A stretch of 64,000 bases of DNA from an uncultured Clostridia bacterium (GCA_947089425.1 CAMUKG010000004.1:86502-150501); one strand, 5' to 3'. Counted from the first letter of the stretch, positions 47,496-56,311 are shown. A program made the numbers and translations. The notes: generated by a model from the letters alone, not told the origin.

Positions 47496-48704
47496 ATGTA
47501 TTCGTTATTGCTTGCGCTTATTTATATCGCGTTTATAAGTTTGGGATTGCCCGATTCGCTTCTCGGCTCGGGGTGGCCGGTTATGCACGGCGAACTCGGC
47601 GTGCCCGTGTCTTTCATGGGCATAATATCTATGATTATATCCGGCGGTACGATTGTGTCGAGTTTGTTATCCGATAGGTTAACGCGCAAGCTCGGAACGC
47701 GAATAGTAACCTTAATAAGCGTGTTTCTTACCGTGATTGCACTGTTCGGTTTTTCTTTTTCGAGCAAGTTTTGGATGCTTATCGTCTTTGCGATACCTTA
47801 CGGATTGGGCGCGGGCGCAATCGACGCGGCGTTAAACAATTATATCGCTTTGCATTATAAGGCGAAGCACATGAGTTGGTTGCATTGTTTTTGGGGCGTG
47901 GGAACAATCGCGAGCCCGTTTATTATGGGCTTCGCGTTAACAAATTCCGCTTGGAACGACGGCTATCGCATTGTTGGTTTTATTCAGCTTGCAATCGCTT
48001 TGCTTTTGCTCGTTACGCTTCCCGTTTGGAAAGTAAATAAAAAAGCGGACGCGATGGAACAAAAGGGCGTAGGACTTATCGGGGCGATGAAAATAAAAGG
48101 AGTCCCCTTTCTTTTAATCGGCTTTTTCGCCTATTGCGCGGCGGAAGCGACCGCGATGCAATGGGCAAGCACTTATTTCGTTGAGGTGAAAGGCATATCG
48201 GCGGAACGGGCGGCAAACTTTGCAGCGCTCTTTTATATCGGCATAACCGTAGGACGATTTATAAGCGGCTTTATTACCGACAAACTCGGCGACAGAAAAA
48301 TGATTGTTATAGGCGCCTGCGTTTTAACTTGCGGAATTATCTGTTTGTTTCTTCCCGTAAATAATTATATTCTCGCAACTGTCGCTTTTATAGTTATAGG
48401 TTTCGGGTGCGCGCCTATTTATCCTTGCATTATTCATTCCACGCCGAACAACTTCGGTCCCGAAAATTCGGGCGCGATTATAGGCATACAAATGGCAAGC
48501 GCATACGTGGGCGCCACGTTTATGCCGCCGCTGTTCGGACTAATCGGCAATCTCGTAGGCTTTAAAATAATGCCGCTGTATTTGCTCGTGTTCGTTGTGT
48601 TAATGTTTGCAATGACGGAACTTACTTTTCGTTTCACAAGAAAAAACAAGGAAAACGGATATGTTTCGGAAGCCGGAAATAAAAATAGCAAAATAGGGCA
48701 ATGA
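47496..48704 (+). CDS. major facilitator superfamily transporter
   Basis: A 402-aa protein with 12 predicted helices and no signal peptide. The MFS loop 2-3 motif is SDRLTRKLGTR near 62-72 and recurs in the second half as ITDKLGDRKM near 262. The opening SLGLPDSLLGSGWP and the central TEVxx-like regions recall the sugar-transporting FHS-type MFS branch, but the substrate is a guess. Single gene with its own promoter, between the surface-protein operon and the phosphate module. Confidence 0.85.
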   Translation: MYSLLLALIYIAFISLGLPDSLLGSGWPVMHGELGVPVSFMGIISMIISGGTIVSSLLSDRLTRKLGTRIVTLISVFLTVIALFGFSFSSKFWMLIVFAIPYGLGAGAIDAALNNYIALHYKAKHMSWLHCFWGVGTIASPFIMGFALTNSAWNDGYRIVGFIQLAIALLLLVTLPVWKVNKKADAMEQKGVGLIGAMKIKGVPFLLIGFFAYCAAEATAMQWASTYFVEVKGISAERAANFAALFYIGITVGRFISGFITDKLGDRKMIVIGACVLTCGIICLFLPVNNYILATVAFIVIGFGCAPIYPCIIHSTPNNFGPENSGAIIGIQMASAYVGATFMPPLFGLIGNLVGFKIMPLYLLVFVVLMFAMTELTFRFTRKNKENGYVSEAGNKNSKIGQ

Positions 48705-48720
48705 CGTAACCGTAAGATAT

Positions 48721-48775
48721 TTTACAATTTTATTACAAGTTGTCGCTCTATTTTATTACAAGTCTCTTTTATACT
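48721..48775 (+). promoter_or_regulatory. possible Pho-box promoter
   Basis: The 14-mer ATTTTATTACAAGT occurs twice, 23 bp apart (48727-48740 and 48750-48763), with another TTTACAA at 48721. A TATACT -10 lies at 48770-48775 with no -35 hexamer. This suits activation by a PhoB/PhoP-type dimer array; the Na/Pi transporter lies just downstream. Confidence 0.55.
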
Positions 48776-48800
48776 TAATTGTGTAAAGGAGGCTTTTGAC

Positions 48801-50465
48801 GTGGACGGAATACAAATAGCGACTTCTGTATTATCGCTCGTTGCGGGAGTGGGCGTATTTATAATCGCCTGCACGATGATGAGCTCAAATTTGGAAGCTC
48901 TCGGCAGTAAAAAACTTAAAGAGTTGTTTGCGAAAACGGCGAAGAGTAAACTCGTGGGCGTAGGCGTGGGGACGGTAACTACAGCCGCCATTCAAAGTTC
49001 GAGCGCAACGAGCGTTATGGTAATAGGTTTCGTGAACGCGGGAATAATGACGCTCGCGCAAGCGGCAACGGTGATTTACGGCGCTAACATAGGCACGACC
49101 GTTACGGGGCAACTCGTGGCGCTCGGAATGTTCGGCAATTCCGTTTCGACTTCGGTTATATTTGCGACGTTTGCGGGGATAGGCGCGTTTATTCTCGCTT
49201 TTGCGAAAAAGGATAAGCTGCAAAAAATCGGCGGAATACTCGCGGGCTTCGGTATGCTGTTCGTAGGGCTTTCAATGATGAGCGGCGCCATGAAATACTT
49301 TTCCGAACTCGAAGGAGTAAAAAACTTTCTCGCGCTGTTCAAAAATCCTATTTTGCTCGTTCTGATAGGCGCGCTCTTAACCGCTCTCGTGCAAAGTTCG
49401 TCGGTCATGACTTCTATGGCAATCACAATGGTTGTGAGCGGTCTTATAACGCTAAATCAAGGCGTTTACATAACTATGGGCTCGAATATAGGCACTTGCG
49501 TAACCGCGCTGATTGCGGGGCTCACAAGCACGCGCAACGCCAAACGCACCGCTTTAATACATCTTATTTTCAACGTGAGCGGCGTGGTCGTGTTTATTCT
49601 TATAGGGCTGTTCATAAGTTTCGGCGGAATAAATTACGGTTGGCTGTTTGAAAAAATGTTTCCTTCTGCGCCGCAGTTACAAATGTCTATGTTTCATACG
49701 TTATTCAACGTAATCACTGTTATTATCGTTTTGCCGTTTACCAACCTTTTAATAAAACTTGTGACGAAAATCATTCCCGACAAAAAGGACGAAAAGAGCG
49801 ACGAGCCGCGTTTTTATTTCGTGGAAGAACACTTGCTCGCCACGCCGCCCATTGCCGTAATGCAAGTTAAAAACGAAATCATGAATATGGCGAAAATCGC
49901 CCACGAGAATTTTAATATAGCTTGCGAGCTTATTTGCACGCTGAACTACGAAAAGATAGATACTTTTCGCAAAAACGAAAAGACGCTCGACTTTCTCAAC
50001 CGCGAACTCAACCGCTTTGTGGCAAAATTGTTGAAATCAGATTTGAGCGAAAAAGACCGCGTTTATCTTTCCACCGTCATTCGTTCCGCCGCCGATTTGG
50101 AACGCGTCGGCGATTATGCGGAAAATATAACCGAATATTCCGACAAAATGAAAGACACGAACGGCAAGTTTTCGACCGAAGCGATTGCGGAAATCGGCGA
50201 GGTTAACACTCTTGTAAACGCTCTTTTCGAAAGCGTTTTTAAAACTTATGCCAACTGCGACGCCGAAGCGCTTAAAGCCGCTTATCGTATCGAAGACAAT
50301 ATAGACGCCGCTACGAACCGAATGGCTGACAGTCATATAGAGCGGTTGGAGCACGGCGAGTGCACGCCCGAAGTCGGCGCGCAATATCTGTCGCTCGCGG
50401 CGAATATAGAGCGTATTGCCGACCACTACATAAACGTTGCGAAAACTATTAAAGCTTATTCATAA
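48801..50465 (+). CDS. Na/phosphate cotransporter with PhoU-like tail
   Basis: A 554-aa membrane protein of the PNaS (NptA/SLC34-like) family importing phosphate with sodium. About eight helices span residues 1-320. The two inverted-repeat halves each carry the QSSS signature: AIQSSSATSVM near 71 and LVQSSSVMTSM near 198. Residues 345-550 form a helical PhoU-like domain (RSAADLERVGDYAENI near 431, LSLAANIERIADHYINVAKTI at the end). GTG at 48801 follows AAGGAGG. A PhoB/PhoR-like pair lies directly downstream, supporting a phosphate role. Confidence 0.9.
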   Translation: MDGIQIATSVLSLVAGVGVFIIACTMMSSNLEALGSKKLKELFAKTAKSKLVGVGVGTVTTAAIQSSSATSVMVIGFVNAGIMTLAQAATVIYGANIGTTVTGQLVALGMFGNSVSTSVIFATFAGIGAFILAFAKKDKLQKIGGILAGFGMLFVGLSMMSGAMKYFSELEGVKNFLALFKNPILLVLIGALLTALVQSSSVMTSMAITMVVSGLITLNQGVYITMGSNIGTCVTALIAGLTSTRNAKRTALIHLIFNVSGVVVFILIGLFISFGGINYGWLFEKMFPSAPQLQMSMFHTLFNVITVIIVLPFTNLLIKLVTKIIPDKKDEKSDEPRFYFVEEHLLATPPIAVMQVKNEIMNMAKIAHENFNIACELICTLNYEKIDTFRKNEKTLDFLNRELNRFVAKLLKSDLSEKDRVYLSTVIRSAADLERVGDYAENITEYSDKMKDTNGKFSTEAIAEIGEVNTLVNALFESVFKTYANCDAEALKAAYRIEDNIDAATNRMADSHIERLEHGECTPEVGAQYLSLAANIERIADHYINVAKTIKAYS

Positions 50466-50475
50466 AAACAAGCGT

Positions 50476-50504
50476 TTGCTTTTTGAGCAAAAAAACGGTA
50501 TAAT
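50476..50504 (+). promoter_or_regulatory. sigma-A promoter of the two-component pair
   Basis: TTGCTT, 17-bp spacer, TATAAT (50499-50504). Confidence 0.75.
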
Positions 50505-50525
50505 ATAAGCGGTTAAGGAGTTACG

Positions 50526-51167
50526 ATGAAAGGCAAAGTATTTATTTTGGAAGACGACACGAGTATTTGCGGGCTAATCAAAGTTGCGTTAGAGATGAAC
50601 GGCTTGCAGTTCAAAGCGTTTACCACCGTGAAAAGTTTTACGGAAGCGCTCGGTTGCGAACAGCCCGATGTGGCGCTGTTGGATATTATGTTGCCCGACG
50701 GGAGCGGGCTTGAAGCGCTCAAATTCATCAAGGAAAAATATCCGTCGGTAAGTTGCATTATGCTTTCCGCGCTATCCAAAGAAGAAGATAAAGTCAACGG
50801 CTTGAACATGGGCGCCGACGATTACGTGGCAAAGCCGTTTTCGGTGTTGGAGCTCACTGCGCGGGTAAACGCAAGACTGCGCAACAAAAAATCGCAAGCC
50901 GTAATTACGATAGCTAACGTTACTTTGAATACCGAAACTTTCGAATGTACCGTTAGCGGGCAACCCGTTCCGCTCAATCGCAAGGAGTACGAGCTTTTGC
51001 ACACGCTGATGTTCAATGCGGGAAAAGTTTTGCCGCGCGAAAAACTGCTTACCGAAGTTTGGGGCTACGATACGGGAGAGACGCGAACACTCGACAATCA
51101 CGTCGCCCGACTTCGCAAGCTCGGAATAAAAATAGAAACAGTGTTCGGCGTGGGGTATAAATTATGA
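50526..51167 (+). CDS. OmpR/PhoB-family response regulator
   Basis: A 213-aa DNA-binding regulator. The receiver domain has acidic Asp10-Asp11, phospho-acceptor Asp53 in LLDIMLPDG, Ser/Thr near 81 and Lys near 103 (DDYVAKPF). The winged-helix domain (about 125-213) has NRKEYELLHTLMFNAGKVLPRE and TLDNHVARLRKLG. It overlaps the kinase gene by 4 bp. Position next to the Na/Pi transporter suggests phosphate control; the target is inferred. Confidence 0.9.
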   Translation: MKGKVFILEDDTSICGLIKVALEMNGLQFKAFTTVKSFTEALGCEQPDVALLDIMLPDGSGLEALKFIKEKYPSVSCIMLSALSKEEDKVNGLNMGADDYVAKPFSVLELTARVNARLRNKKSQAVITIANVTLNTETFECTVSGQPVPLNRKEYELLHTLMFNAGKVLPREKLLTEVWGYDTGETRTLDNHVARLRKLGIKIETVFGVGYKL

Positions 51168-52516
51168 AATGGCGTATTTGGCTGTTGTCTTTCGGCATAA
51201 CGCTTGTGTGCGTGCTCATTTTCGGAATTGCGTCCACTCAGGTTTATTACAATTCTTCGCTTGACGACGGCAAAGAGTATTTGCGCGTGTATATGAACGA
51301 ATTCGGGGAAATAAATTATGCCCTCGACGAAAACGGCGCGCGGGCATTTTCGGAAAAACTGAACGGCGCGCGCGTTACTTTTATGGACGCGCAAGGGAAC
51401 GTGCTTGCCGACAGCATTGCGGGCAAAGTCGCCGAAAATCACGCCGACAGGTCGGAAATAACCGACGCTATAAGCGGCGGAAAAAACGGCGACGGGTTCG
51501 CCGTGCGCGGCAGTTCCACGCTCGGCAAAAATATGATGTATTATTGCAAGAATTTCGACGGCAAATTTTTGGTGCGCATAGCTGTTTTTACCGACAGCGA
51601 TTGGCTCATTTTCGTTAAAACGTTGCCTACGCTCGCTATGTTTGCTGGGATTATGATTGCGCTTTGCATAGTAGTTGCTTTCGTTGTAACGCATTTTATT
51701 ATGACGCCCGTTAAAAAACTTGCGACGGAAGCGGTGAATAACGATAACGTTACGACAAACTATTCCGAACTTAAACCGCTTGCCGCTATTCTGAACGAAC
51801 GCAACCGAAATATTCAAAGGCAAATGGACGAAGTGAAAGCGGAAAAGGAAATCGTGGAACGCGCGCGCGAGTCGAAAGACGAATTTATATCCAATGTAAC
51901 GCATGAAATGAACACGCCGCTCACGTCCATTCACGGCTATGCAGAACTATTAGAGGCCGGCGGAATGACGGAAGAGCAAAAGCAACTTGCGCATAAAACT
52001 ATTTTGACGCAAAGCGAACGACTTACGAATTTAATAGGCTGTATAATCAATTACAGCGAAATAAACAGCGACGACCTTCCGCCTTACGAAGTGAATTTTT
52101 CAACGCTTGCAAAAGAAACGCTAAGCGCCTTAAAGCCCGAAGCTGACAAGCGAAATATTGCCGTTACAGAACATATTGATGACAACGTTCTCATATTGAG
52201 CCGTCATGAACGGCTTTCGGAAATATTCGGAAATTTGGTGCGTAACGCAATTAAATATAATAAAGACGGCGGAAGTATTACCGTTACGCTAAATAGGCAA
52301 AAGCTCGAAGTTGAAGACACGGGAATCGGCATTTCGCAAGAAAATATGAGCAAAGTGTTCTCGCGCTTTTTCACGGTGGACAAATCGCACAACGGCAAAA
52401 ACGGCGGTTTCGGTTTGGGACTTGCGGTTGCCAAAAAGATATGCCAAAAGTCGGGTTGGAAGATAAGCGTGGAAAGCGCGCTCGGCGAGGGCAGTAAATT
52501 CACTGTGGAATTTTAA
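51164..52516 (+). CDS. sensor histidine kinase, PhoR-like
   Basis: A 450-aa membrane kinase. TM1 is near 5-25, an extracytoplasmic sensor of about 130 residues follows, and TM2 is near 155-178. The HisKA box NVTHEMNTPLTSIHGY contains the phospho-His near 247. N box NLVRNAIKYNKDGG is near 359, G1 EDTGIGISQENM near 383, and G2 GFGLGLAVAKK near 415. It partners with the adjacent response regulator. It is the last chromosomal gene before the mobile element. Confidence 0.9.
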   Translation: MKWRIWLLSFGITLVCVLIFGIASTQVYYNSSLDDGKEYLRVYMNEFGEINYALDENGARAFSEKLNGARVTFMDAQGNVLADSIAGKVAENHADRSEITDAISGGKNGDGFAVRGSSTLGKNMMYYCKNFDGKFLVRIAVFTDSDWLIFVKTLPTLAMFAGIMIALCIVVAFVVTHFIMTPVKKLATEAVNNDNVTTNYSELKPLAAILNERNRNIQRQMDEVKAEKEIVERARESKDEFISNVTHEMNTPLTSIHGYAELLEAGGMTEEQKQLAHKTILTQSERLTNLIGCIINYSEINSDDLPPYEVNFSTLAKETLSALKPEADKRNIAVTEHIDDNVLILSRHERLSEIFGNLVRNAIKYNKDGGSITVTLNRQKLEVEDTGIGISQENMSKVFSRFFTVDKSHNGKNGGFGLGLAVAKKICQKSGWKISVESALGEGSKFTVEF

Positions 52517-52706
52517 GCGGCGAGTGAATAAGATAACGCGCCCTCAGACAAAGAAAGAGTTGTTAAAGTTGGACGGCGTTGACATATCAAAACTTATCGT
52601 ACCAAAAAAAGATACTGCGCTATGAACGGAAAATTAAAATGAGTTTCGTTTGCGGCGCTTGTTAGAAAACGGCTATTAAACGAATTTTACTATTTATATA
52701 TACAGC

Positions 52707-52736
52707 AAATCCGAACCCGTAAAGGTTCGGATTTTT
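52707..52736. terminator. hairpin terminator, probably the displaced tRNA-Arg terminator
   Basis: AAATCCGAACC/GGTTCGGATTT, 6-nt loop, T5 on the plus side. Before integration it would have lain just downstream of the tRNA-Arg gene. The 190 bp from the kinase stop to here hold nothing else I can support. Confidence 0.7.
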
Positions 52737-52771
52737 ACATAATGGTGTGCCAAATGATAATAATCCGAACC
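52722..52771 (+). other. left attachment site (attL) of the integrated element
   Basis: AAGGTTCGGATTT, 6 nt, then AATGGTGT (52741-52748) repeats the right-end arrangement at 58892-58919. From 52749 the sequence is element. The arm TGATAATAATCCGAACC at 52755-52771 mirrors the arm at 58894-58911, forming a dyad when the ends are joined. Confidence 0.75.
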
Positions 52772-52830
52772 TTGTAGTGCCGATAGGCGACGGGTTCGGA
52801 TTTGTCATTTATCTCAAATGATTATATAAG

Positions 52831-52874
52831 GAAAGGTTGTTGCAAGAAAAAGTTTGCACCAGCCTTTCTTTTGG
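52831..52874 (+). terminator. terminator of the recombinase gene in the circular form
   Basis: GAAAGG/CCTTTC outer stem with inner TGCAA/TTGCA and TTTT tail. It lies 10 bp after the TGA (52819-52821) that would end the recombinase in the excised circle. Confidence 0.65.
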
Positions 52875-52886
52875 TTGTGCTAATAC

Positions 52887-52915
52887 TTGCAATAATTTTA
52901 AAAATGTGGTATATT
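52887..52915 (+). promoter_or_regulatory. promoter of the structured RNA
   Basis: TTGCAA, 17-bp spacer, TATATT (52910-52915). Transcription should start at about 52922, the first base of the closing stem. Confidence 0.7.
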
Positions 52916-52921
52916 GGTTAT

Positions 52922-53127
52922 GCCAAACATTATTACAGTCCCTAATTAGGAGTAAGGGCGTTTTTCATTTTAATAGAATTTTATTCAATGCAACACTATT
53001 TGAATTTGGTAAAAATGCAAATTCCTTTTATGTGTTGTATTGGATTATACCCTTACCACGTAATAATGTTTGGCGACAGTCGGAGTTTGCGTTTTTCGTG
53101 CGTTGGCTTCGGCTGGCGCACTTTTTT
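52922..53127 (+). ncRNA. candidate structured RNA/leader with terminator
   Basis: Nested pairings: P1 52922-52936 with 53060-53074 (15 bp, perfect); P2 GTAAGGG 52952-52958 with CCCTTAC 53050-53056; P3 52986-52996 with 53032-53042 (11 bp, one G-U); P4 GAATTTG 53002-53008 with CAAATTC 53018-53024; a side palindrome CCTAATTAGG 52941-52950. Then a UUCG-capped 10-bp terminator (53098-53121) with T6. The SD of the next gene follows after 7 bases. It could be a free small RNA, a cis-regulatory leader, or DNA-level structure. Confidence 0.65.
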
Positions 53128-53147
53128 ATTTTTTGGAGGTATTTATT

Positions 53148-53513
53148 ATGAAAGACTTAAAATTCACTGTTTATATTGGTGAAAATATGGTAAATGGACA
53201 GCACAAAAGTGATATAGCAATAGAAAATGTTGTGGCTATGGTTTATCCAGACTATCCCATCCCGCATGGACAAATAGCATTAAATGGCAAGTTGTATTTA
53301 CAACAAACAGATTGCTTTTGGTCTATCGAAAATTTAGTTACATATTTTTGCGATTGGTTTGATATTATTGAAAACAAAAACAGAATTGTTGCCGACATTC
53401 ATTTGAACATAGTCTCACTGCACAAAACATTCAGAGGTGATAAAATCTTAGAAATCTTAAACAAAATTGGTCAAAGTCAAAATCTACAAGTCCTACGGAC
53501 ATTTGATTTATAA
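53148..53513 (+). CDS. hypothetical element-encoded protein behind structured leader
   Basis: Not recognised. The 121-aa soluble protein begins MKDLKFTVYIGENMVNG and contains aromatic-rich stretches (TDCFWSIENLVTYFCDWFD near 60-80). The ATG follows GGAGG by 8 nt, but this ribosome site comes immediately after an intrinsic terminator, so translation would depend on read-through or antitermination of the upstream RNA. It is AT-rich like the neighbouring cargo. A regulated cargo gene, or toxin of an RNA-antitoxin pair, are possibilities without direct support. Confidence 0.6.
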   Translation: MKDLKFTVYIGENMVNGQHKSDIAIENVVAMVYPDYPIPHGQIALNGKLYLQQTDCFWSIENLVTYFCDWFDIIENKNRIVADIHLNIVSLHKTFRGDKILEILNKIGQSQNLQVLRTFDL

Positions 53514-53526
53514 TACGAGGTTAAAT

Positions 53527-54817
53527 ATGAAACGAGCGATAGAAAAAATATCGATAATATTAATAGCTATAGCAATGACGGTATGTTTTATTGCCTGCGA
53601 CAATCAAAGTAGTCGAGAACACTCTATACATTTTTTTGTAGACAATAATCTTTACGAAACCAATACTATAAATTCAGTTATGCCAAATGCACCGCAAAAA
53701 GAAGGTTACAAATTTGCCGGCTGGTATCAAGACATAAGCAATTTGAAATCCGAATTTGATTTTGAAACTTTTAAATGGGATAAAGATTTGCAAGTTTATG
53801 CGATATGGCAATTGTACACCCCTACTATCATAAGCAATAATGGCGTATTGAATTGGAATGCTGTTTCATCAGCACAAGATTATTTGCTTAAAATAAACGG
53901 CATAGAGTATGAAACAAGTGATACGGAATTTACTATGCCCGAATGGGAGTATGGTGTAGTATATAATGTTCAAATAATTGCAAGAACACAAGAACTCGGG
54001 TATTTAAATTCTACTATTTCAGATATTTATACATTCAAAAGAGATGCTTCACCACTTAGTAGCCCAACGAATATACACTATGACGAATGTATGCTCATAT
54101 GGGATGCTGTTGACTACGCAAATGGATATGTTTGTTATATAAATGGCAGACAATACTATGTTTGAAATGTGTCACAATTGGATCTAAGTGATAAGATAGA
54201 ATATTATGGAGAATATGGCTTTGAAATAATTGCATTAGGAGATGGATTGCGTTATTCTGATTCAATTGCCGGGAAAGGAACATTTATTTTAAGTTCACCG
54301 AAAGGAAATGGGACGGAAAGTAATCCATATATTTTCACAAACGCAAAACATATAATTAAATTTTTTGAAGATTATTCTGCTACTACACTTAACAAATATT
54401 ATGAACTTGGGGCGGATATTGATTTGGGCGGAAAGTCTTTTGGTTGGTATGGCTCAGGCAATGGTCTATTACGTCACAAATTTGAGGGTAGCTTTAATGG
54501 TAATGGGAAAACTATAAGTAATTTTAAGTTAGAATATATTCTTAACCGTAATCATTATTTGTAGGCTAAGGTTTAATAGAGTTTGCGAAAAAGCTACAAA
54601 TTGCTACTTTTACGAAAAACAATTATTGTGCGAACACCTTTTTTCTGAAAATCAAGATAAAAGCCAAACAAGCGCAACTATTTGCTCCAAAGATAATCTC
54701 AATTCCTCAACATTTTACATTAACACATTAAAGTGGGATAATTCCATATGGGATTTTTCCGACTTGGATTTTGAAAATGATAAATTGCCTACTTTAAGAA
54801 CTGTGCCAGTAAAATAA
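53527..54817 (+). pseudogene. degraded lipoprotein with InlB-type and GLUG-like domains
   Basis: Starts with a lipoprotein signal (CFIAC, Cys24), then an InlB B-repeat-like segment (KEGYKFAGWYQD near 57-68), a fibronectin-like stretch and GLUG-type start (GTESNPYIFTNAKHI, FEGSFNGNGKTISNFKL). The frame is broken by TGA at 54163-54165, resumes in the same frame to TAG at 54562-54564, then continues in the +1 frame from about 54566 to 54817 (ending DFENDKLPTLRTVPVK), the normal end of such proteins. The middle of the GLUG array seems deleted. TGA recoding is excluded because normal genes here end in TGA. Related in style to the chromosomal surface proteins at 40.8-47.3 kb. Confidence 0.75.
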
Positions 54818-54870
54818 CAATTGGTTTTACGTTACCACTTTCTCATAATAATTATTTTTAAGGCACTAAA

Positions 54871-54904
54871 AAAGCCGATAGAGCGATCACACTCTATCGG
54901 CTTT
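54871..54904 (-). terminator. terminator of the mobilization operon
   Basis: GCCGATAGAG/CTCTATCGGC with 8-nt loop and T6 on the minus strand. Confidence 0.85.
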
Positions 54905-55023
54905 GCCGTTTCTTTCTCTATGTACGGCGACCTAACTTGATCAGGTTTGTATCTTTCATTTATATACCGCACGCTCTGGCGGTTTTTCTGTTCCGTCTTT
55001 TTCAACGGTTATCCCTATATTCT

Positions 55024-55215
55024 TTAACGGGATTCTTTTTCTTTATTCAATTTTTTATTCAGTTGTCGTTGTTGCCTTTCGGCTTGCCACGCCGCAAACT
55101 CTCTTTGCCCTTCTTCGGTTTCAAAGTAGGCTTGTATAGCGGGCAACAATGCTCTTGCAAAGGAGTCGATTTCAAAGTCGGGTATCCCTGTGGTGTTCTT
55201 TTTTCGTCTTGACAT
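55024..55215 (-). CDS. small protein following the relaxase
   Basis: A 63-aa charged protein, MSRRKKNTTGIPDFEIDSFA at the start, then an aromatic/acidic helix (AYFETEEGQREFAAW) and a Gln/Lys-rich end. Small proteins of this pattern commonly follow relaxase genes in Firmicutes elements; no function is known. AGGAGG lies rather far (16 nt) upstream. It is 28 bp after the relaxase stop, so they are co-transcribed. Confidence 0.65.
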   Translation of the reverse strand: MSRRKKNTTGIPDFEIDSFARALLPAIQAYFETEEGQREFAAWQAERQQRQLNKKLNKEKESR

Positions 55216-55243
55216 TAACTGTTGGTGTTTTCCTCCTTATAGA

Positions 55244-56230
55244 TTATTTTCCGTCTTTGTCGTTGTGGTTAATCTTGAATGGTGTGGACGGATTTTTCTT
55301 TGCTCTTGACTTTTGTAACAGAGCGTTAAACTCTTCGGGGTATGCGCTCATCATATCCGTTACCATACTCAAAGCCGAATCTTCACCGTTATTCCGGCGC
55401 GTAGCTTCCTGTAACTGTTTGAACAGATATTCTTGGTCTTTACCTCGAACGGCTATTTCACGTTCTTGCATAGCGGTTTTTGCCCGTAGCTCGGTTATCT
55501 CTCTTTCAACGTCCTTTTTCTTCTTGGGCATTGGCTTATTCGTTGCTTGCGTTACCGCCTCAACCGTTTGGGTTAGCCCGTCAAGCTCGGCTTGCTTTCG
55601 CTCGGTCTGTCTATCAATCTCATCACGCTTTTGCTCTGCCGATTGCACAATGACCTTTGCTTTATGCTCGGCAGCTGTAATGTGCGTTGCCTGACTGTTT
55701 TCCTTGCCGCGCTGTAAGCCGTATTTCTTTCCGACTTGTTCCCATAACTCCGTTTGCAATTCCGCAAGTTTCTGTCTGTCGAATAGGCTTTTACTGCTTA
55801 ACCGTCCGTCGTTGATAGGTACAAAGTTTAAGTGCATATGCGGCGTTGTTTCGTCCACGTGGACTACCGCAGATAACATATTTTCATAGCCGTACTTGTC
55901 CATAAAGAAGCGGGCGCAATCTTCAAAGAAAGCTCGTTGTTCCCAAGCTCGCATACCCTTGAAAAATTCGCCGTCCGATCCGATTACAAACGAGTTCATC
56001 AAGATTGCGTCCGAGCGTATCTTGCGTTTCAAAGTGAGAGTAGAAAGCCGTTTGTTTATCATATCTATGTACTTACCCTGTGGGTAGAAGATATGATAGT
56101 TGCCGCTTGTTCTCTCGCTGTCGATTTGCGGGTTAGAGCCTTGATAGTTCTCGTCGCGCTCGTTCTCTTTCTCAACGGGCGAAACGTCTTGCCGTTTATA
56201 CTTTTCCATATGACATACTAAATAACTTAT
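55244..56230 (-). CDS. mobV: MobV (Pre/Mob) relaxase
   Basis: Nicks oriT and leads the strand in conjugal mobilization. Motif I region is SYLVCHMEKYK with NERDENYQGSNPQIDSERTSGNYH following. Motif III, the metal-binding HVDETTPHMHLNFVPI, is near residues 145-160. A long coiled-coil tail (Glu/Lys/Gln-rich) follows. Homologs start Met-Ser-Tyr-x-Val-Cys-His-Met; here that first Met is ATA (56230-56228), exactly 8 nt after AGGAGG. So the start is either a rare ATA codon or has shifted to the ATG at 56209, which has no ribosome site. I give the ATA start (328 aa); from the ATG it would be 321 aa. Confidence 0.85.
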   Translation of the reverse strand: MSYLVCHMEKYKRQDVSPVEKENERDENYQGSNPQIDSERTSGNYHIFYPQGKYIDMINKRLSTLTLKRKIRSDAILMNSFVIGSDGEFFKGMRAWEQRAFFEDCARFFMDKYGYENMLSAVVHVDETTPHMHLNFVPINDGRLSSKSLFDRQKLAELQTELWEQVGKKYGLQRGKENSQATHITAAEHKAKVIVQSAEQKRDEIDRQTERKQAELDGLTQTVEAVTQATNKPMPKKKKDVEREITELRAKTAMQEREIAVRGKDQEYLFKQLQEATRRNNGEDSALSMVTDMMSAYPEEFNALLQKSRAKKNPSTPFKINHNDKDGK

Positions 56231-56311
56231 AGTGATTTCCTCCTGTAATGATAGTTTTTCCGTGTGGTCGAAAAGCCCCGCAGGGCGAACGAAACTTATG
56301 TAGCGAAGCGG

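Noticed and set aside
52707..52800. GGTTCGGATTT repeats as only terminator stems
   Set aside because: They do form hairpins, but the match at 58892, the shared AATGGTGT, and the continuous reading frame fit attachment-site arms better.
52922..53074. 15-bp inverted repeat as a second invertible segment
   Set aside because: There is no promoter inside, and further nested stems fit a folded RNA better than a recombination substrate.
54163..54165. TGA read as an amino acid
   Set aside because: Many intact genes in the window end in TGA and use TGG for Trp; a second stop and a frameshift follow.
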